From Monodelphis domestica (taxonomy: Eukaryota > Chordata > Mammalia > Didelphimorphia > Didelphidae): a stretch of 64,000 nt of DNA. The notes below the pieces were generated by a model that made no database searches, had not been told where the DNA came from, and saw only the letters and a list, made by a program, of their open reading frames with translations. Location of the stretch: assembly GCF_027887165.1 (NCBI RefSeq), contig NC_077229.1, forward strand, positions 352,520,416 to 352,584,415, read 5' to 3'. This document shows positions 47,550 through 59,699 of this stretch, one piece after another. The translations under genes were made by a program, and so were the position numbers. Every line of letters begins with the position of its first letter. The stretch's first letter is position 1.

Positions 47550-48400
47550 AAACTTTTACTTTCTGTCTTAAAATTAATACCAAGTATTAGTTCCAAGGCA
47601 GTAGCATACTGAGCTCTAAGAAAGTGGGGTTAAGTGATTTTCCCAGCTGTGAATTTTAAAACTATTCCACCCTAATCAGACTATACTTTAGAAGATCTGA
47701 TTTAGTTATTTACTTATCAGTAACAATGGCGATACTTGGAATAACAGAATCAGGTCTTGGAAATTCTACATTTCTCCACCCTTCTTAGTTTGACAAGATT
47801 AGGAAGGTCTGCATCAAACTCAAGATTGAATTATCTGAGGAAATGGCCTTCAAGAGATATGTGCATAAAAATGGAAAGACCCCTGGGCTGTCCTAAGTCA
47901 AGCTAAGCAATCATTGGTACAGATGAGATGCAGTAAAGTGACATAAAACTGTTTATATAAGGTACATCACTTCCTCTCTTCCTATTTCCCTGGAGAGGCG
48001 ACTCTGGCTGAGAATATGATAGGCATTTCACCATCTTGGAGTGTTGGTGGGGAGTTTTGCCCTTGAGCTGATTCAGGTTCAGGCATCTTAGCTGAGCCCC
48101 TTTGGAGGTCAGGCTGATTCTTTCCTCCTTCACACTCAAAACTTTATTTTCTAGATCTCCTAATCTTCCCGCCCAGTACTAGCCTCTTCCTTCCTCCTTC
48201 TTAATCTCCTCCACTATATCAATTAAATCACCATAAAATGTCCAGCTGAGTTTGGGTGTTATATAATTATTACATTCAGTCTCAACCATAATTTTAACCT
48301 TTACACAGGATTATATAACTAGGATGTGTATGAGGCTAAATTTGAACCTATAACCTGTAGTCTCCAGGCCTGGATCTATATCCACTGAACCATGAACAAT
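47550..48400 (-). repeat. Marsupial SINE, minus strand, split by an LTR
   Basis: Same family as 46605-46795 in the other orientation. The left half, 47550-47647, contains 'ttctgtcttaaaattaatac' and 'gggttaagtgattttcccag'. The right half, 48307-48400, contains 'tatataactaggatgtgtat' and 'tctccaggcctggatctata'. The halves join to a continuous SINE once the LTR is removed. Confidence 0.8.
47648..48306 (+). mobile_element. Solo LTR inside a SINE
   Basis: A 659-bp block with TGTGAA...TTTACA ends is flanked by 'ccag' and a cag-type repeat (a 4-bp-class target duplication). It has a 'tttatataaggta' TATA-like box near 47952 and an AATT-rich 3' part that matches the LTR pieces at 34085-34490 and 60655-60945. 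A solitary endogenous-retrovirus LTR, younger than the SINE it interrupts. No internal region is present. Confidence 0.75.
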
Positions 48401-48521
48401 TTATCTACCCCTTTCTTGGGGGATTTGTGTATCTTGATGGGACATAGCCACTGAGTGCTCACATTGAGGATCAAATTTGTCCATTTATTCCTAAGATTAT
48501 TATTTGGTGGCTCTGCTCCTA
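48401..48521. other. Short unassigned spacer
   Basis: No feature seen between the SINE and the MVP retrocopy. Confidence 0.5.
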
Positions 48522-51130
48522 TCTTTTTTTAATGAAAAAAGATTTATTTTTCAGGGGAAAAAGGCACAGAATAGTCCTTTCCTAAATACTGATGGATGGG
48601 GAAAGATAGAGGAAGAGAGAGACTCATAGAGTGGTCTAACTATCCAATGGAGATGGGGGAGAAGTCACTATTTTTCTATATCTTATTAACTCACTTTTCC
48701 ACAGTAGGAAGCCTAGGCTCCCCCAGCCCCAGAAGCCCAGTGGCTCTGCTGAAGAGATTGATAGGAGTGGAGCCATCTGTAATTAGGGTTGACTTTAGTC
48801 CAAGACCCTGAAGTAGTTTCACCTGCACCTCAGGCCCCAAATAGTGTCAGAGCCCAAGGCCTCTGTCATCTTCTTTAACTTCTTAACCTCCACTGCTTCC
48901 AGTCTCTCTCTGCCTTGTTCTGTTCCAGCTCCATTTGGGCCTTGGAGTAGATGAGCTCCTGCTCCCTGGCTTTATATATTCGAAGTAACTCTGCCTCCAT
49001 TTCTATGGCTAATGCCTCTGCCTTCAGCTTGGTCTATAGAACTGCTCCTTCTCCCTCAATCCGAGCTGCCTGGGCCCAGGATTCTGCCTCTGCTTTCGCA
49101 GCTCCAGTACTTTCCACAGTAATGCTCTCAGCTTCAAGGAGCAGCAGTTCCTTTCGAGCTTCTTCAGCTTCTTCTTAGTCCAACATGATGTTCCAGTGCC
49201 CCCCACCCCAGCCTCTTGCTCTAATATCTGAGCCTCATATTTGGCTGAAGCTTCTTGGGAATTGGTGGTGATTTCAATGGCCAACTGGACACATTACGCT
49301 GTAAAGCATCCCACTCCACTGTAAAGCATCCCATTCTGCTGGTCCACAGGTTCTACAGATTGAGCATCCACACTACTGACTACCAACCCATTCTGAGGGG
49401 AGAAGGCTCTGTATGGGAATGGAGGCAGGGCAGCACCCCCAGGTCCTTTACCTGCTGCTTCCTCAAAACCAAAGACAGAAATACAAATGATACAAGCTGA
49501 ATTCTTATGGAAGTCATCAAAGGTGGCTGAGGTCACAGCCCCTCGAACAGAGGAGGCAATGGCTTTACAAGTGTCACCCACAAAGTCTGGGCCACAGAAG
49601 AGCAGAGCAGACTCTTGGGGGTCATTCTGGTCTGTCAGTTCAAATTGTCAGTTGTAAGCCAGATGCAGTTTTGTGCATCATGGTTCATTGTTTCAGTGGT
49701 GATGACATCAGTAAAGAAATCAGGTCCCAGGAGCAAGCAGGGTCTCCGGAGGCTCTCAGGCTGGCCAGCTGAGAGGGATAACAGTGTGTGAACTGCTCCT
49801 CAGGACCAAGGCACACCATCTCTGGCCCAAACACAACCTTTGCTTTCTTTTCTCTGTAGTCATACACCTGTACAGTGGCATTGTGGGGAACTTGGTAGCT
49901 CATAACTCGAGTCTTATTCCTGGTGGCAGGGAGCTCAGGCTTTCTTGATTCTCCCACTGTACCCCTGTCTGCCCATGGATTTTGCCCTGTGCTTAGTAGT
50001 TCTTCCACCCCAGGTGGAATGAGACACCTTTTCCTCACCAGTCTCCATACCTTCTCCCTCTGTCAGATGCTGGAGTGCCCTTTGGAACAGTTCTTCATTT
50101 TCTAACAGCACAAACATCTGCTGAATCCCTTGCTCAAATCTCTCCCCAGGCTGAAGGAAGAAGGATTTCTCCCCCTTCACCACATGCTTGTGTCCCAGTT
50201 GGTTCTTGATGTTGGGCACTATAGGGTTGACAATCACATAGTAGTTCTGTGGACCCAGGGTGGTGATGTTCACAATTCCAAGCACCTCCTCATAAATGTC
50301 AGGCACCTGGGCTTCTACATCTCTCATGTCGCAGAAGTTTAGCAGGGCCTGGAGGTGCAGGGCTACTTTGTCTGTGAGGACCACAGCATTGACAACATCC
50401 AGAACTTCTTCAAACACACCTGGAAGGCAAGCCCCCATAGAGCACACCAGCCATTCTTCTCCTGTCACCCTCTGTTTGTCATCGCAGTCCAAACATTCCC
50501 TCCTGGCCCACAGTCCAAAAGTCAGGTTGTGTAAGATCACCATGGCCTGGATTGTCCCCATCACTTCTACCTCCTTTTGGGGAATGTATGTGCCAGGCCC
50601 TTCAAACAGCCACTCATCTCCTGCTATTTTCTCCCTTTCTCATCTTCTAAGTCAAGCAAGGCCTTAAGGTGCAGTCCTGTATACCTGCGGTGGGATTATA
50701 TCCCATTCTAGATCCTCCCCAGGGTACAATGGGAAGGGGTCATGGGCCAGCCAGCCAGATCTCCAGGTCCTGTAGCTTCTTCAAATAGCACAAAGCACTC
50801 TTTATCCCAGGCTACAGGTTTGGCTACAATGCAGTAATGTCCTGATGGGACTGTCCTGCCTGATGTGGGTTTTGGGCCAAACCTACACATGGTATATATT
50901 GTTATTCTGGTCAAGCACATGGATGAAGTGGTATGGGGGTATTCGGAAGATGGAATCTCCCTTATTTGCCATGGTGACTTTGGAGTTAGGAAGGCAGGAA
51001 TCAGATCTGGTTTAAACAAGATCTGCCTAGGTCTCCCAGCCACTGGGATGGGACTGGTTTTGACTTGCTTTTGTCTCATCCCTCTAAAGATTCTGGAATT
51101 CCCTGCTCTTATTTTTGCAAAAGAGTTGTG
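48522..51130 (-). pseudogene. MVP: MVP (major vault protein) processed pseudogene
   Basis: Minus-strand translation reproduces MVP from start to near its end without introns. The start at 50972 reads MANKGDSIFRIPPYHFIHVLDQN (human RIPPYHYIHVLDQN). Then come [111 protein letters not shown] and AIEITTNSQEASAKYEAQ. The coding end has [17 protein letters not shown] with a stop at 48691-48693. A 3'UTR follows, with AATAAA (plus TTTATT at 48543-48548) and an A-rich tail near 48524-48540. MVP is the shell protein of vault particles and has many exons, so this is a retrocopy. The coding span is about 2.28 kb against about 2.68 kb in human MVP, so segments are deleted, and several frameshifts and stops break it. 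Confidence 0.93.
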
Positions 51131-51842
51131 ATTGTTCCATCTATATCCTATAACTTTTTTTTTTAAATTAAGAATGAATGAGGCAGGAAATTTTTAATTT
51201 TTCTTCTATATGATATGACCTAAAGGACTCTTAACTATGGCTTAGTGAAGTCAACTACAAATATATGAATCAAACAATTCATTTGACATGAATAACTATC
51301 ATATCATGAATTTGATTTAGCACACAGATGTGGGAATAAAATACATGATTAATTAGCCTTCATTTAAAATGGCTTCAAATCAGCTATGTAAACTGTCAAT
51401 CAAATGTATTAACCAAAGTTGACACTTCTCTTACTTAGATGATCATTAGATGTAGCACTCTTTACCCTAAAGAGCTTTTTCTATACTCTTGTGCCTCTTG
51501 AATTATTCTTAAGAGACATGCCAATATGATATCAGTGTATCAATTCAATGGTACAGATCAAAACTCATGCATATAATTTGTCAATGTCCCCTCATAAATC
51601 TATCATAGGTATTCTCTATTTCATGTTCTCTTGACCCTGTGGATAACAAAGATTACCGGCATCTACTGACCTGATTATTTCATTTAGGCATTGTCTTAGT
51701 ACTAAAAATTGATATTCAGTATGGACACTTATGTTTAAAAAGCTCAATAAAATTAGAGTATTAATGTTTAGAAGACAGGGATTGTGTATGTATGTATTAT
51801 GCTTTTAAAAAATCTACCACAATTAAAAAGTTTAGTATATGA
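51131..51842. other. No recognised feature
   Basis: AT-rich; no gene or repeat assigned. Confidence 0.5.
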
Positions 51843-51859
51843 TCAATGAAAAATTTTCT
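51843..51859. repeat. Target-site duplication, L1-C (3' side)
   Basis: 'tcaatgaaaaattttct' corresponds to 'tcaatgaaaattttct' at 58060-58075 with one A difference. Confidence 0.85.
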
Positions 51860-52435
51860 TTAATTTTTTTATTTAGTATATTTTACATGGTTACATGATT
51901 TGTGATTTCCCCCCATCCCACTCTTTCCTCCCTCCTCCCAAAGATGACTAGTAGTTCCCCTGGTTATACATTTATCATTCTTCAAAAAACATTTCTATGT
52001 TATTCATTTTTGTAGTAGAGTGGTCCTTTAACATTAAAACACTAGTCATAGCCATATCACACTAAGTGATCAATTGAATATTTTTCTATACATTTCTGTT
52101 TCCACAGTTCTTTATCTGGATGTTGACAGCATTCTTTCTCATAAGTTCCTTCATATTGTCCTGGATCATTGCATTGCTGCTAGTAGAAAGGTCAGTTAAA
52201 TCAGATTGTGGCACAATGTATCAGTCTCTGTGTATAATATTTTCCTGGTCTTTCTCCTTTAACTGCAACAATTCTTGGAGATCATTCTAGTTCACATGGA
52301 ATTCCTCCAGTTCTTTATTACTTTCAGCACAATAATATTTAAACACCAAGACATATAACTATTTATTGAGCCATTTCCCAATTGATAGACACCCCCCACA
52401 TTTTCCATTTTTTTTTGCTATTACAAAGAGCAAGG

Positions 52436-52436
<1 letters not shown>

Positions 52437-52475
<39 letters not shown>
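52437..52475. repeat. (TA)n microsatellite
   Basis: About 19 TA units inside the L1-C 3'UTR. Confidence 0.95.
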
Positions 52476-52478
<3 letters not shown>

Positions 52479-53782
52479 TATTCTCTTTGGAGTACAAACC
52501 CAGCAGTGGTATGGTTGGATCAAAGGGCAAGCATTATTTTAAGGCCCTTTGTGCATAGTTCCAAATTGCCCTCCAGAATGGTTGGACCAATTCACAACTC
52601 CACCAGGAGAGAATTAGTGTCCCAATTTAGCCAAATCTCCAACATTTATCAATTTCCTTTGCTGCCATATTGGCCAGTCTGTTATGTGTAAAGTGGTACC
52701 TCAGAGTTGTTTTGATTTACATTTTTATAATGAGGAGGGATTTAGAACACTTTTTCATGTGATTATTGATAGTTTTGATGTCATTGTGTGAAAACATCCT
52801 ACTCATGTCCCTTGACCAATTGTTAATTGGGGAATGACTTGATGTTTTTGTAAATTTGACATAGTTCCTTACATATCTGGGGAATTAAACATTTGTCAGA
52901 GAATTTTCTTATAAAAATATTCTCCCCATTTGTTGATTTCCTTCTCATTTTGGTTACATTGGTTTTGTTTGTACAAAAACGTTTTAATTTTATTTAATTA
53001 AAGTCATTTATTTTACATTTTGCAATGTTCTCTATCTCTTGCCTGGTCTTAACTTCCTTTCTTTCCCACAGATATGACAGGCATACTAATCTATGTTCAA
53101 CTAATTTATTTAAGATTTCACTCTTTATATTTAAGTCATTTAATCATTTTTAATTTATCTTAGTATAGGTTGTAAGATGTTGATCTAAACCCAACTTTCC
53201 CCATTTTGTTTCCATTTTTCCCAGCAGTTTATGTCAAATAGTGAGTTTTTGTCCCAAAATCTGGAGTCTTTGGGTTTATCAAACACTAGCTTGATCAGGT
53301 CATTTAACCCTAGTCTATTCCATTGATCCACCCTTCTGTCTCTTAGCCAGTACCATATTGTTTTGATGACCACTGCTTTATAGTACAGTTTAAGATGGGT
53401 ACTGTTAGGCCCCTATCCTTAACATTATTTTTTCATTATTTCCTTGGACAATTTTATCTTTTGTTCTTCCAGATGAACTTAGTTTTAACATTTTCTAATT
53501 CTATAAAAAATTTTTTGGTAGTTTGATAGGTATGGCACTGATTAAGTACATTAATCTGGGTAGGATTTTCATTTCAATTATTGTAGCCTGTCCTAACCAG
53601 GAACATTTAATGTTTTTCTAATTGGTTAGATATAGTTTTAATTATATGAAAAAGTGTTTTGTAGTTGTGTTCACATAATTCCTGTGTTTGTCTTGGCAGA
53701 TAGACTCCTAAACATTTTATATTGACTAGAGTGATTTTTAATACAGTTTCTTTTTCTAACTCCTGTTGCTGAGTTTTTTATA

Positions 53783-56700
53783 GTGGTAGTCTCTCGGTGA
53801 CTGAGAATGACTGTCTTTGTGCATTATCATCTATTGATGTACCCTCATGTGGCTTTGAAGTCCAAAGACTGAGGTGCAAAGTTTGTGACATACGGGGCAT
53901 GGGACTCCAGTGGTTATGGGAGGTATGATTGTGGCCTGGTGTTGGCATTCACACGCAGTGGCAAGATATCAACATTGTTCATCTTCAAAGGTGGTGGCGG
54001 CATGGTTAATGTGGGCTCACCAGCTGCTTCTGACAGAGGCATCAAGTTCTAGTTGCATTGGTGTAATGCCAGCCCACTTCAAGTTTGACTTCAGCTGATC
54101 CTTGTATCTTTTCTTTGGTCGACCTTGTTTCCTGAGTCCAGCTGACAGTTCACCATAGAATACCTATCTTGGTATTCACTGTGGGTCCATGCGGATGACG
54201 TGTCCAGACCATCATAGCTGAGTTTTGAGGACCGTTACTTTGATGCTGGTGGAGTTGGCTCTATCGAGGACTTCCTGATTGGTGATTTGGTCCTGCCATC
54301 AGATCCTTATGATTGACCAGAGGGAGCATTGGTGGGATTGCTCCAGCTGTTTCATGTGCTTCTGGTACAGTGTCCATGTTTCACAACCATACAGGAGCGA
54401 GCAGAGGACCACTGCGTTGTACACTTTGAGCTTCGTCGCAGTGCTTACACCTCTGTGTTGGAGGACTTTGCAGTGCAGCCACCCAAGTGCCTGGCTGGCC
54501 TTTTGGATCTTGGCATTAATCTCGTGGTCTAGGGACCCATTGTTGGCGATGGTGCTGCCCAGGTACTTGAAAGTGTTGACATTAGAAAGCTGCGTGCCGT
54601 CGATTGTAATGCATGGCTGGTTAGTTGGCCTCCTTGGAACAGCACCTCTGTTTTGCTGAGGCTGATAGTCAGGCCAAACAATTTTGTTGCTGTGGAGAAC
54701 CTGTCCACAATGGTTTGGAGATGATTTTCTTGGTGGGCCATTAGAGCACAGTCATCTGCAAAGAGAGCTTCCAGGATGAGTCTCTCTGTTGTCTTTGTTT
54801 TTGCAGTCAGGAGACGAAGGTCAAATAGTGAACCATCCAGTAGGTATTTGATGTAGATGCCCAGGTCTAGATCCATCACAGCATGTCGTAATACTTGGGT
54901 GAAAAATAGGTTGAATAGTACCGGAGCAAGGACACAGCCTTGTTTCACACCATTGGAGATGTTGAAGTGATTGGAAGTCTCTCCACCAGATAGGACTTCC
55001 CCTGTCATGTCAACATGAAAGAGCTGGATCAGTTTGACGAATTTTGCTGGGCAACTGAGCTTGCAGAGGATCACCCACAATGCATCCCTGTTCACTGTGC
55101 GAACGCCTTTGTCAGGTCTATGAAGACAATGTAGAGACTCAGGTTCTGCTCAAGGCATTTTTCCTGCATTTGCCTCACCGTGAAGACCATGTCGATGGTG
55201 CTGAGATCTGGTCGGAAGCCACATTGTGATTCAGGCAGGTTCTGCTCTGAAACAGATGACAGGAGTCTGTTGAGTATAACACGGGCGAGGATCTTTCCGG
55301 CAGTGGAGAGTAGTGAGATGCCTCTGTAGTTGTCACAGGCTGCTCGTGAGCCTTTGTTCTTGTATAGGGCTATGATGGAGGCATCTCTGAGTTCTGGGGG
55401 CATGTCTTCCTCTTCACATATGCTGGTCAGTACTATGTGGAATGCCTGGAGCGCCTTTCCAGTTAAGGCCTTATACACCTCAGTTGGGATCCCATCTTTA
55501 CAGGGTGCCTTGCCTGCACTTATTTGTTTAATGTCTTTTTGGACTTCTTCTATTGAAGGAGGGACATCAAGTTGTTCAATGGAGCAGTTTTGGGGGATCT
55601 GGTCAAGGGCACTTTGGTCGACTGAAGAGGGGCAGTTGAGAAGCTGACTGAAGTGTTCTTTCTACCTGTTGCTGATGCCTTTTTATCTTTTATGAGAGTG
55701 TCACCGTCAGAGGATAGCAAGGGAGTGGTGGTGGGTTTTAATGGTCCATAGACAGTCTTGAGGGCACTGAAAAATTGTTTGTAGTTTTTCGTATCAGCAA
55801 AGTGCTGGATTTCTTCTTCCTTTTTTCCCACCATTGGTCTTGCATCTTCCTGATCTCACACTGCACTGTGGCTTGGAGAGACTTGAATCTGTCCTTTTTA
55901 GGAGCAGAGTTTGGATTATTTTGCCACTCCATAAAGGCTTTGTTCTTTTTGCTCAATAGGTCTTCAATAGCACTGTAGTTCTCATTGAACCATTCCTGGT
56001 GGTTGTGTTGTTTGGGGCCTAGGACTGCCTTTGATATTTCCTTCACTGCGTCTCTGAACTGGTTCTATTTCTCAGTTGAGCTTCCAGTGAGTGGTCCCTT
56101 GGCAGACAGCTTGTCATCCAGGCGGGACTGGAATGTTTGCAAATAAGATGGATCTCTAAGACGACTCACCTTGTAAAATGCGCAAACTGTCTGGGCGCAT
56201 TTTATATGACAAGGCGCAATACACATTTGAAGAGTTGCTCTAACCAATCGGTGGTCTGTCCAACATTCAGCGACTCTCATGGTTCTGGTCATCTGTACAT
56301 CCTGGATGTCTCGCCGGCTTACAATGATGAAGTCAATGAGATGCCACTGTTTTGATCATGGGTGCATCCATATTGTTTTATATTTGTTCTCCATTCTTAA
56401 CACAGTGTTCGTGATGGTGAGTTCAAACTCTGAGCATTTGCTGAGTAGCAGTAGGCCGTTGTTGTTCATTTTGTCCATGCCGTGTTTGCCAAGCACTCCT
56501 CTCCATCTTCCATGGTCCTGACCAACACGGGTGTTGAAGTCTCCCAGTAGTATCAGCTTGCCATTTGTGGGCACTGAGTGCAGGAAGGCACTCAGGTCAG
56601 AGTAGAACTGCTTGATGGTCTCCTTTGTGCTGGTCAGTGTTGGGGCATATGCGCTGATGATTGTGGCATACCGGTCTTTGCTAAGAGATAAATAGATCTT

Positions 56701-57021
56701 CATGATACTCTCGCTGATGCCCACAGGCAAGTCTGTCAGCTGTTTGAGTGAACTGGTCTTGATAGCCAGGCCAACACCATGGATTCTGTCTTCATTTGAG
56801 GCTCTACCTTTCCAGAAGAAGGTGTATCCAGTGGTGGGTTCACTGAGTGACCCTTCTTCTGGGAAGCGTGTTTCACTTAATGCTGCGATGTCAATGTTAT
56901 ATTGTGTCAGTTCTTTACCGATTAAAACTGTTCTTCTCTCAGGTCTTGGGGTATTCTCTCTATCAAGTAATATTCTGATGTTGCATGCTCCTAGTAGGAG
57001 TTTCTTTGTATTTTGTTTTCC
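53783..57021 (-). mobile_element. RTE-clade LINE inserted in L1-C
   Basis: About 3.2 kb, GC-richer than its surroundings, minus strand. It separates L1-C pieces that align to adjacent positions of L1-A ORF2 (about 25035-25060). Its proteins are not L1-like: they combine an AP endonuclease and an RT of the RTE type with no ORF1. The minus-strand 3' end lies near 53783 ('tagtggtagtctctcggtga' on the plus strand). The 5' end meets a CATA microsatellite. Subfamily naming (RTE1 of opossum or RTE-X) is uncertain. Confidence 0.8.
54529..56990 (-). pseudogene. RTE-type LINE polyprotein remnant
   Basis: Endonuclease signatures, in order: ALSETR (near 56890), IISAYAPTLTST (near 56640), KLILLGDFNTRVGQD (near 56530) and WTDHRLV (near 56250). 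RT signatures: CDNYRGISLLSTAGKILARVILNRL (55300-55350), GFRPDLSTIDMVF, IVFIDLTKAF (near 55100), GVKQGCVLAPVLFNLFF (near 54930), LFADDCALMAH (near 54745) and FGLTISLSKTEVLFQ. The surviving open stretches are 54529-55095, 55092-55478, 55738-56046 and 56356-56730, so only a handful of frame breaks separate them. The 'NYRGISLL' and 'GLTISLSKTE' wording fits RTE elements, not L1 or BovB as I remember them. No host gene is implied. Confidence 0.8.
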
Positions 57022-57078
57022 TTATACATACATACATACATACATACATACATACGTATGTACATATATATATATGTA
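57022..57078. repeat. (CATA)n/(TA)n microsatellite at the RTE-L1 junction
   Basis: About nine CATA units then TA units, between the RTE 5' end and the resuming L1-C sequence ('gaaaatgctgatgg'). Confidence 0.9.
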
Positions 57079-58059
57079 TATATGAAAATGCTGATGGCCT
57101 ATATGGATTTATCTTGTACTCTTCCAGTTTTCTCCAGATATCTATTAACTCTAATTTTTCTACCAGTTCATATTTCTTTCTTATTTATTTTTTGGTTTGA
57201 TTTATCTAATTCTGAAGGGGAATGGTTGAGATCCCCCACTAGTATGGTCTTACTATCTATTTCCTCATTGAGTTCCTTCAATTTTTCCTTTAAAAATTGA
57301 GATGCCATATCATTTGGTGCATAAATATTTATTATTGATATTACTTCATTGTTTATAGTACCTTTTAGCAAAATGTAATTTCTTTCCTTATCTCTTTTAA
57401 TCAGATCAATTTCTACTTTGGATTTGTCTGGATTATGATTGCTAATCCTGCTTTTCTATTCTTTTTTTTTTTTACTTTAGATGATGCATAGTAAATTATG
57501 CTCCAGGCTTTTATCTTGAATCTCTGTGTGTCACCCTGCCTTTAATGTGTTTCTTGTAAACATCATATATTTGGATTCTGATTTTTTAATGCACTCTGCC
57601 ATCTGCTTCCATTTAATGGGTGAGTTCATCCCATTCACATTTAGTATTGTGATTATTAACTGTGTATTGCCCTTGATGGTATTATCCCCTTTAGATCTTG
57701 CTCTATTCCCTTTCACTCTGTTCCTCCTCACCTATATTTTGCTTTGTGTCACCCCTTCAGTTCACCCTCCCTTCAATAATCCCCCCTTACTTTGTCTTGT
57801 TCCTCTTCTTCTTCTCTATAGGGTGATAGAATTCTATACTCCAATGAGTACACTCATTTTCCCTCTCTGCACCAGTTTCAATGAGTACAGTTTAAGCATC
57901 AGCCATTACTACCCTTATCCTCCCCTATCTGTATTTACTTTTATCACCTCTTTATATTATATATTTGTTTTGTGGTGATATTTTACTCTAGGTCAGAGAG
58001 GATTTTTGTGGTGAAACAGAGCTGTTGCCCTAGTTACTCCTCCATCTTGTCTCTACCCT

Positions 58060-58075
58060 TCAATGAAAATTTTCT
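58060..58075. repeat. Target-site duplication, L1-C (5' side)
   Basis: Partner of 51843-51859. Confidence 0.85.
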
Positions 58076-59699
58076 AGATAAATTCTTTTTTTTCTTTTAT
58101 AACCCTTCTTTAGAATATCTGTCTTACCATTAAAACTATTAATATAGAGCATAGAAATTCAGGGAAATGTTTGGGAAACAAAAAAAATTATTTTGTGGGT
58201 AATTACACAATGAAATTTTAAAAGGGTATTGTTTTAAGATGATTCTCCCAATAAAGAATCAAGGAAAAATGTGTGTGCTTTACCTGAAATATTTAGAAGG
58301 AATCCCTAAAGACTAAGAAAGAGATGGGGATCTAAAATTCCTTCCTCATCAATATTTCTGAGAGATTGGTAAAATTAATCATTATAAGGATAAACTGTGA
58401 AAAGTTTATGGAAATCTAATAAGTAAAATATAGTTTCAAAAGTATTTATGGATTAGGAAAAAGGCCAAAAAATACAGTAGACCATTTTATGCTGCTCACA
58501 TGGATTTCCCATGTATGTCATACAAATGTCCACATGGGTTATCTAAAGGCAGTTTAAAGAAAAATATAAGTGGATATTACTTGGATCATTCCCATTAATT
58601 CTCAGTGGAAGTGGATTACTTCTTGAAAGACAGCTGTGTATGGGAACAATAAAACTAGCTACACTGTTTTCCTAAAATCAAATGGGTATTGGGTTATGAT
58701 TGTTTATCTCTAATCCTCCCTTCCCCCAAATATAAATAGTGTTGTGATCTCTAAATTTATATGTTAGGTTCAAGGGGTTATCCTGAATTCTCTTAATTAA
58801 AGATGAATTAAGAAAATACATAATTATTATTATATAACCTAAAAAATACAGAAAAATGTGCCCCCACACTAGAAATAAGATATCTCAGCTAAAGCAGGAC
58901 AGGGAGACTCAGATCAGACTGAAGGTGAGAATAACCTCAATTCTCTACAAACAGAATAATCAACCTTAGAATCCAAATCAGAATACTGATTTCTTCACTT
59001 CAGTAAATATTTCATTTCACAAGTGCCACGATGACTAAACAAAGCCAAGTTCTTTTGAAGTGAGAAAAGAGAAAAACAAAAGGTATGTGAAGGGGTGGAA
59101 TTTAAGCTTTTGCTCAGTACAAGGACGTAAGCCATAATTATATGATATAATATTTTAAATTTGTTTAGCATAGTGAATTACAAATTTTTGAATTCAATAT
59201 ATTTTTAAAATTTCTTTTCCCTCACCTCTTCTCAATAGTGGATAGGGACATGAATACAAATAGTAGATAGTCTCCTTCCTTAAAAATATTGCATTCTATT
59301 GAGAAGAAGCAATACTGGGGAATGGTAGCCAGAAAAAGGAGTTTTATCTTAGAAGTCATAGGGATTGGGAGAAGAATGAAATTTTATTTATATGCTATAT
59401 GATTGATTTCAATTCTCAGAGTAAGAGGAGGGAATCTTGTTGAGGTTATTTGTTGGTATGAAGGGTGGGGATCATAGAAAAGCAGGATTACAGGGCCAAA
59501 GTTCTGAGGGAAGTGGCTTATCTCCTCCATAACATGGCCTCTGGAGGTCTAGTAGAGAGAAGGGAGGTGGGGAGAGATTACTAACATAAGTAGAGGGGCC
59601 AAGTAGTTTATATACCTTCTCCCACAAATAAGTTTAAAATAATGCCACAAATAAACTTCTCAAGTGATGAGGCTAACAATAGTCATAAAGACACATTTT
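58076..59699. other. No recognised feature
   Basis: AT-rich unique-looking sequence without a supportable gene or repeat. Confidence 0.5.

Larger units (their letters stand above)
51860..58059 (-). mobile_element. L1-C: L1 with internal deletions, carrying an RTE insert
   Basis: Bounded by near-identical 16-17-bp target duplications. The 5' end (58059 on the minus strand, 'gtagagacaagatggagga') is complete. Reading in L1 sense, about 100 bp of 5'UTR joins directly to inter-ORF spacer near 57960, so ORF1 and most of the 5'UTR are missing. ORF2 starts near 57640 and runs through about 175 codons of endonuclease. It jumps near 57125 to the late RT region, losing about 1.65 kb relative to L1-A. 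After the RTE insert (53783-57021) it continues from 53775 through the ORF2 tail and 3'UTR to 51860. Without the RTE it is about 2.9 kb. Diverged, with many frame breaks. Confidence 0.85.

Noticed and set aside
49935-50564. 209-codon open frame with strong MVP similarity as a possible functional gene
   Set aside because: It is part of an intronless, frame-broken MVP retrocopy with a 3' A-rich tail and no promoter in view.
54529-55095. 188-codon reverse-transcriptase-like open frame as a host gene
   Set aside because: It is part of the RTE LINE; neighbouring frames carry the rest of the same element.
57013-57300. Open frames starting in YIHTYIHTYI repeats
   Set aside because: They read through the CATA microsatellite into L1 antisense sequence.
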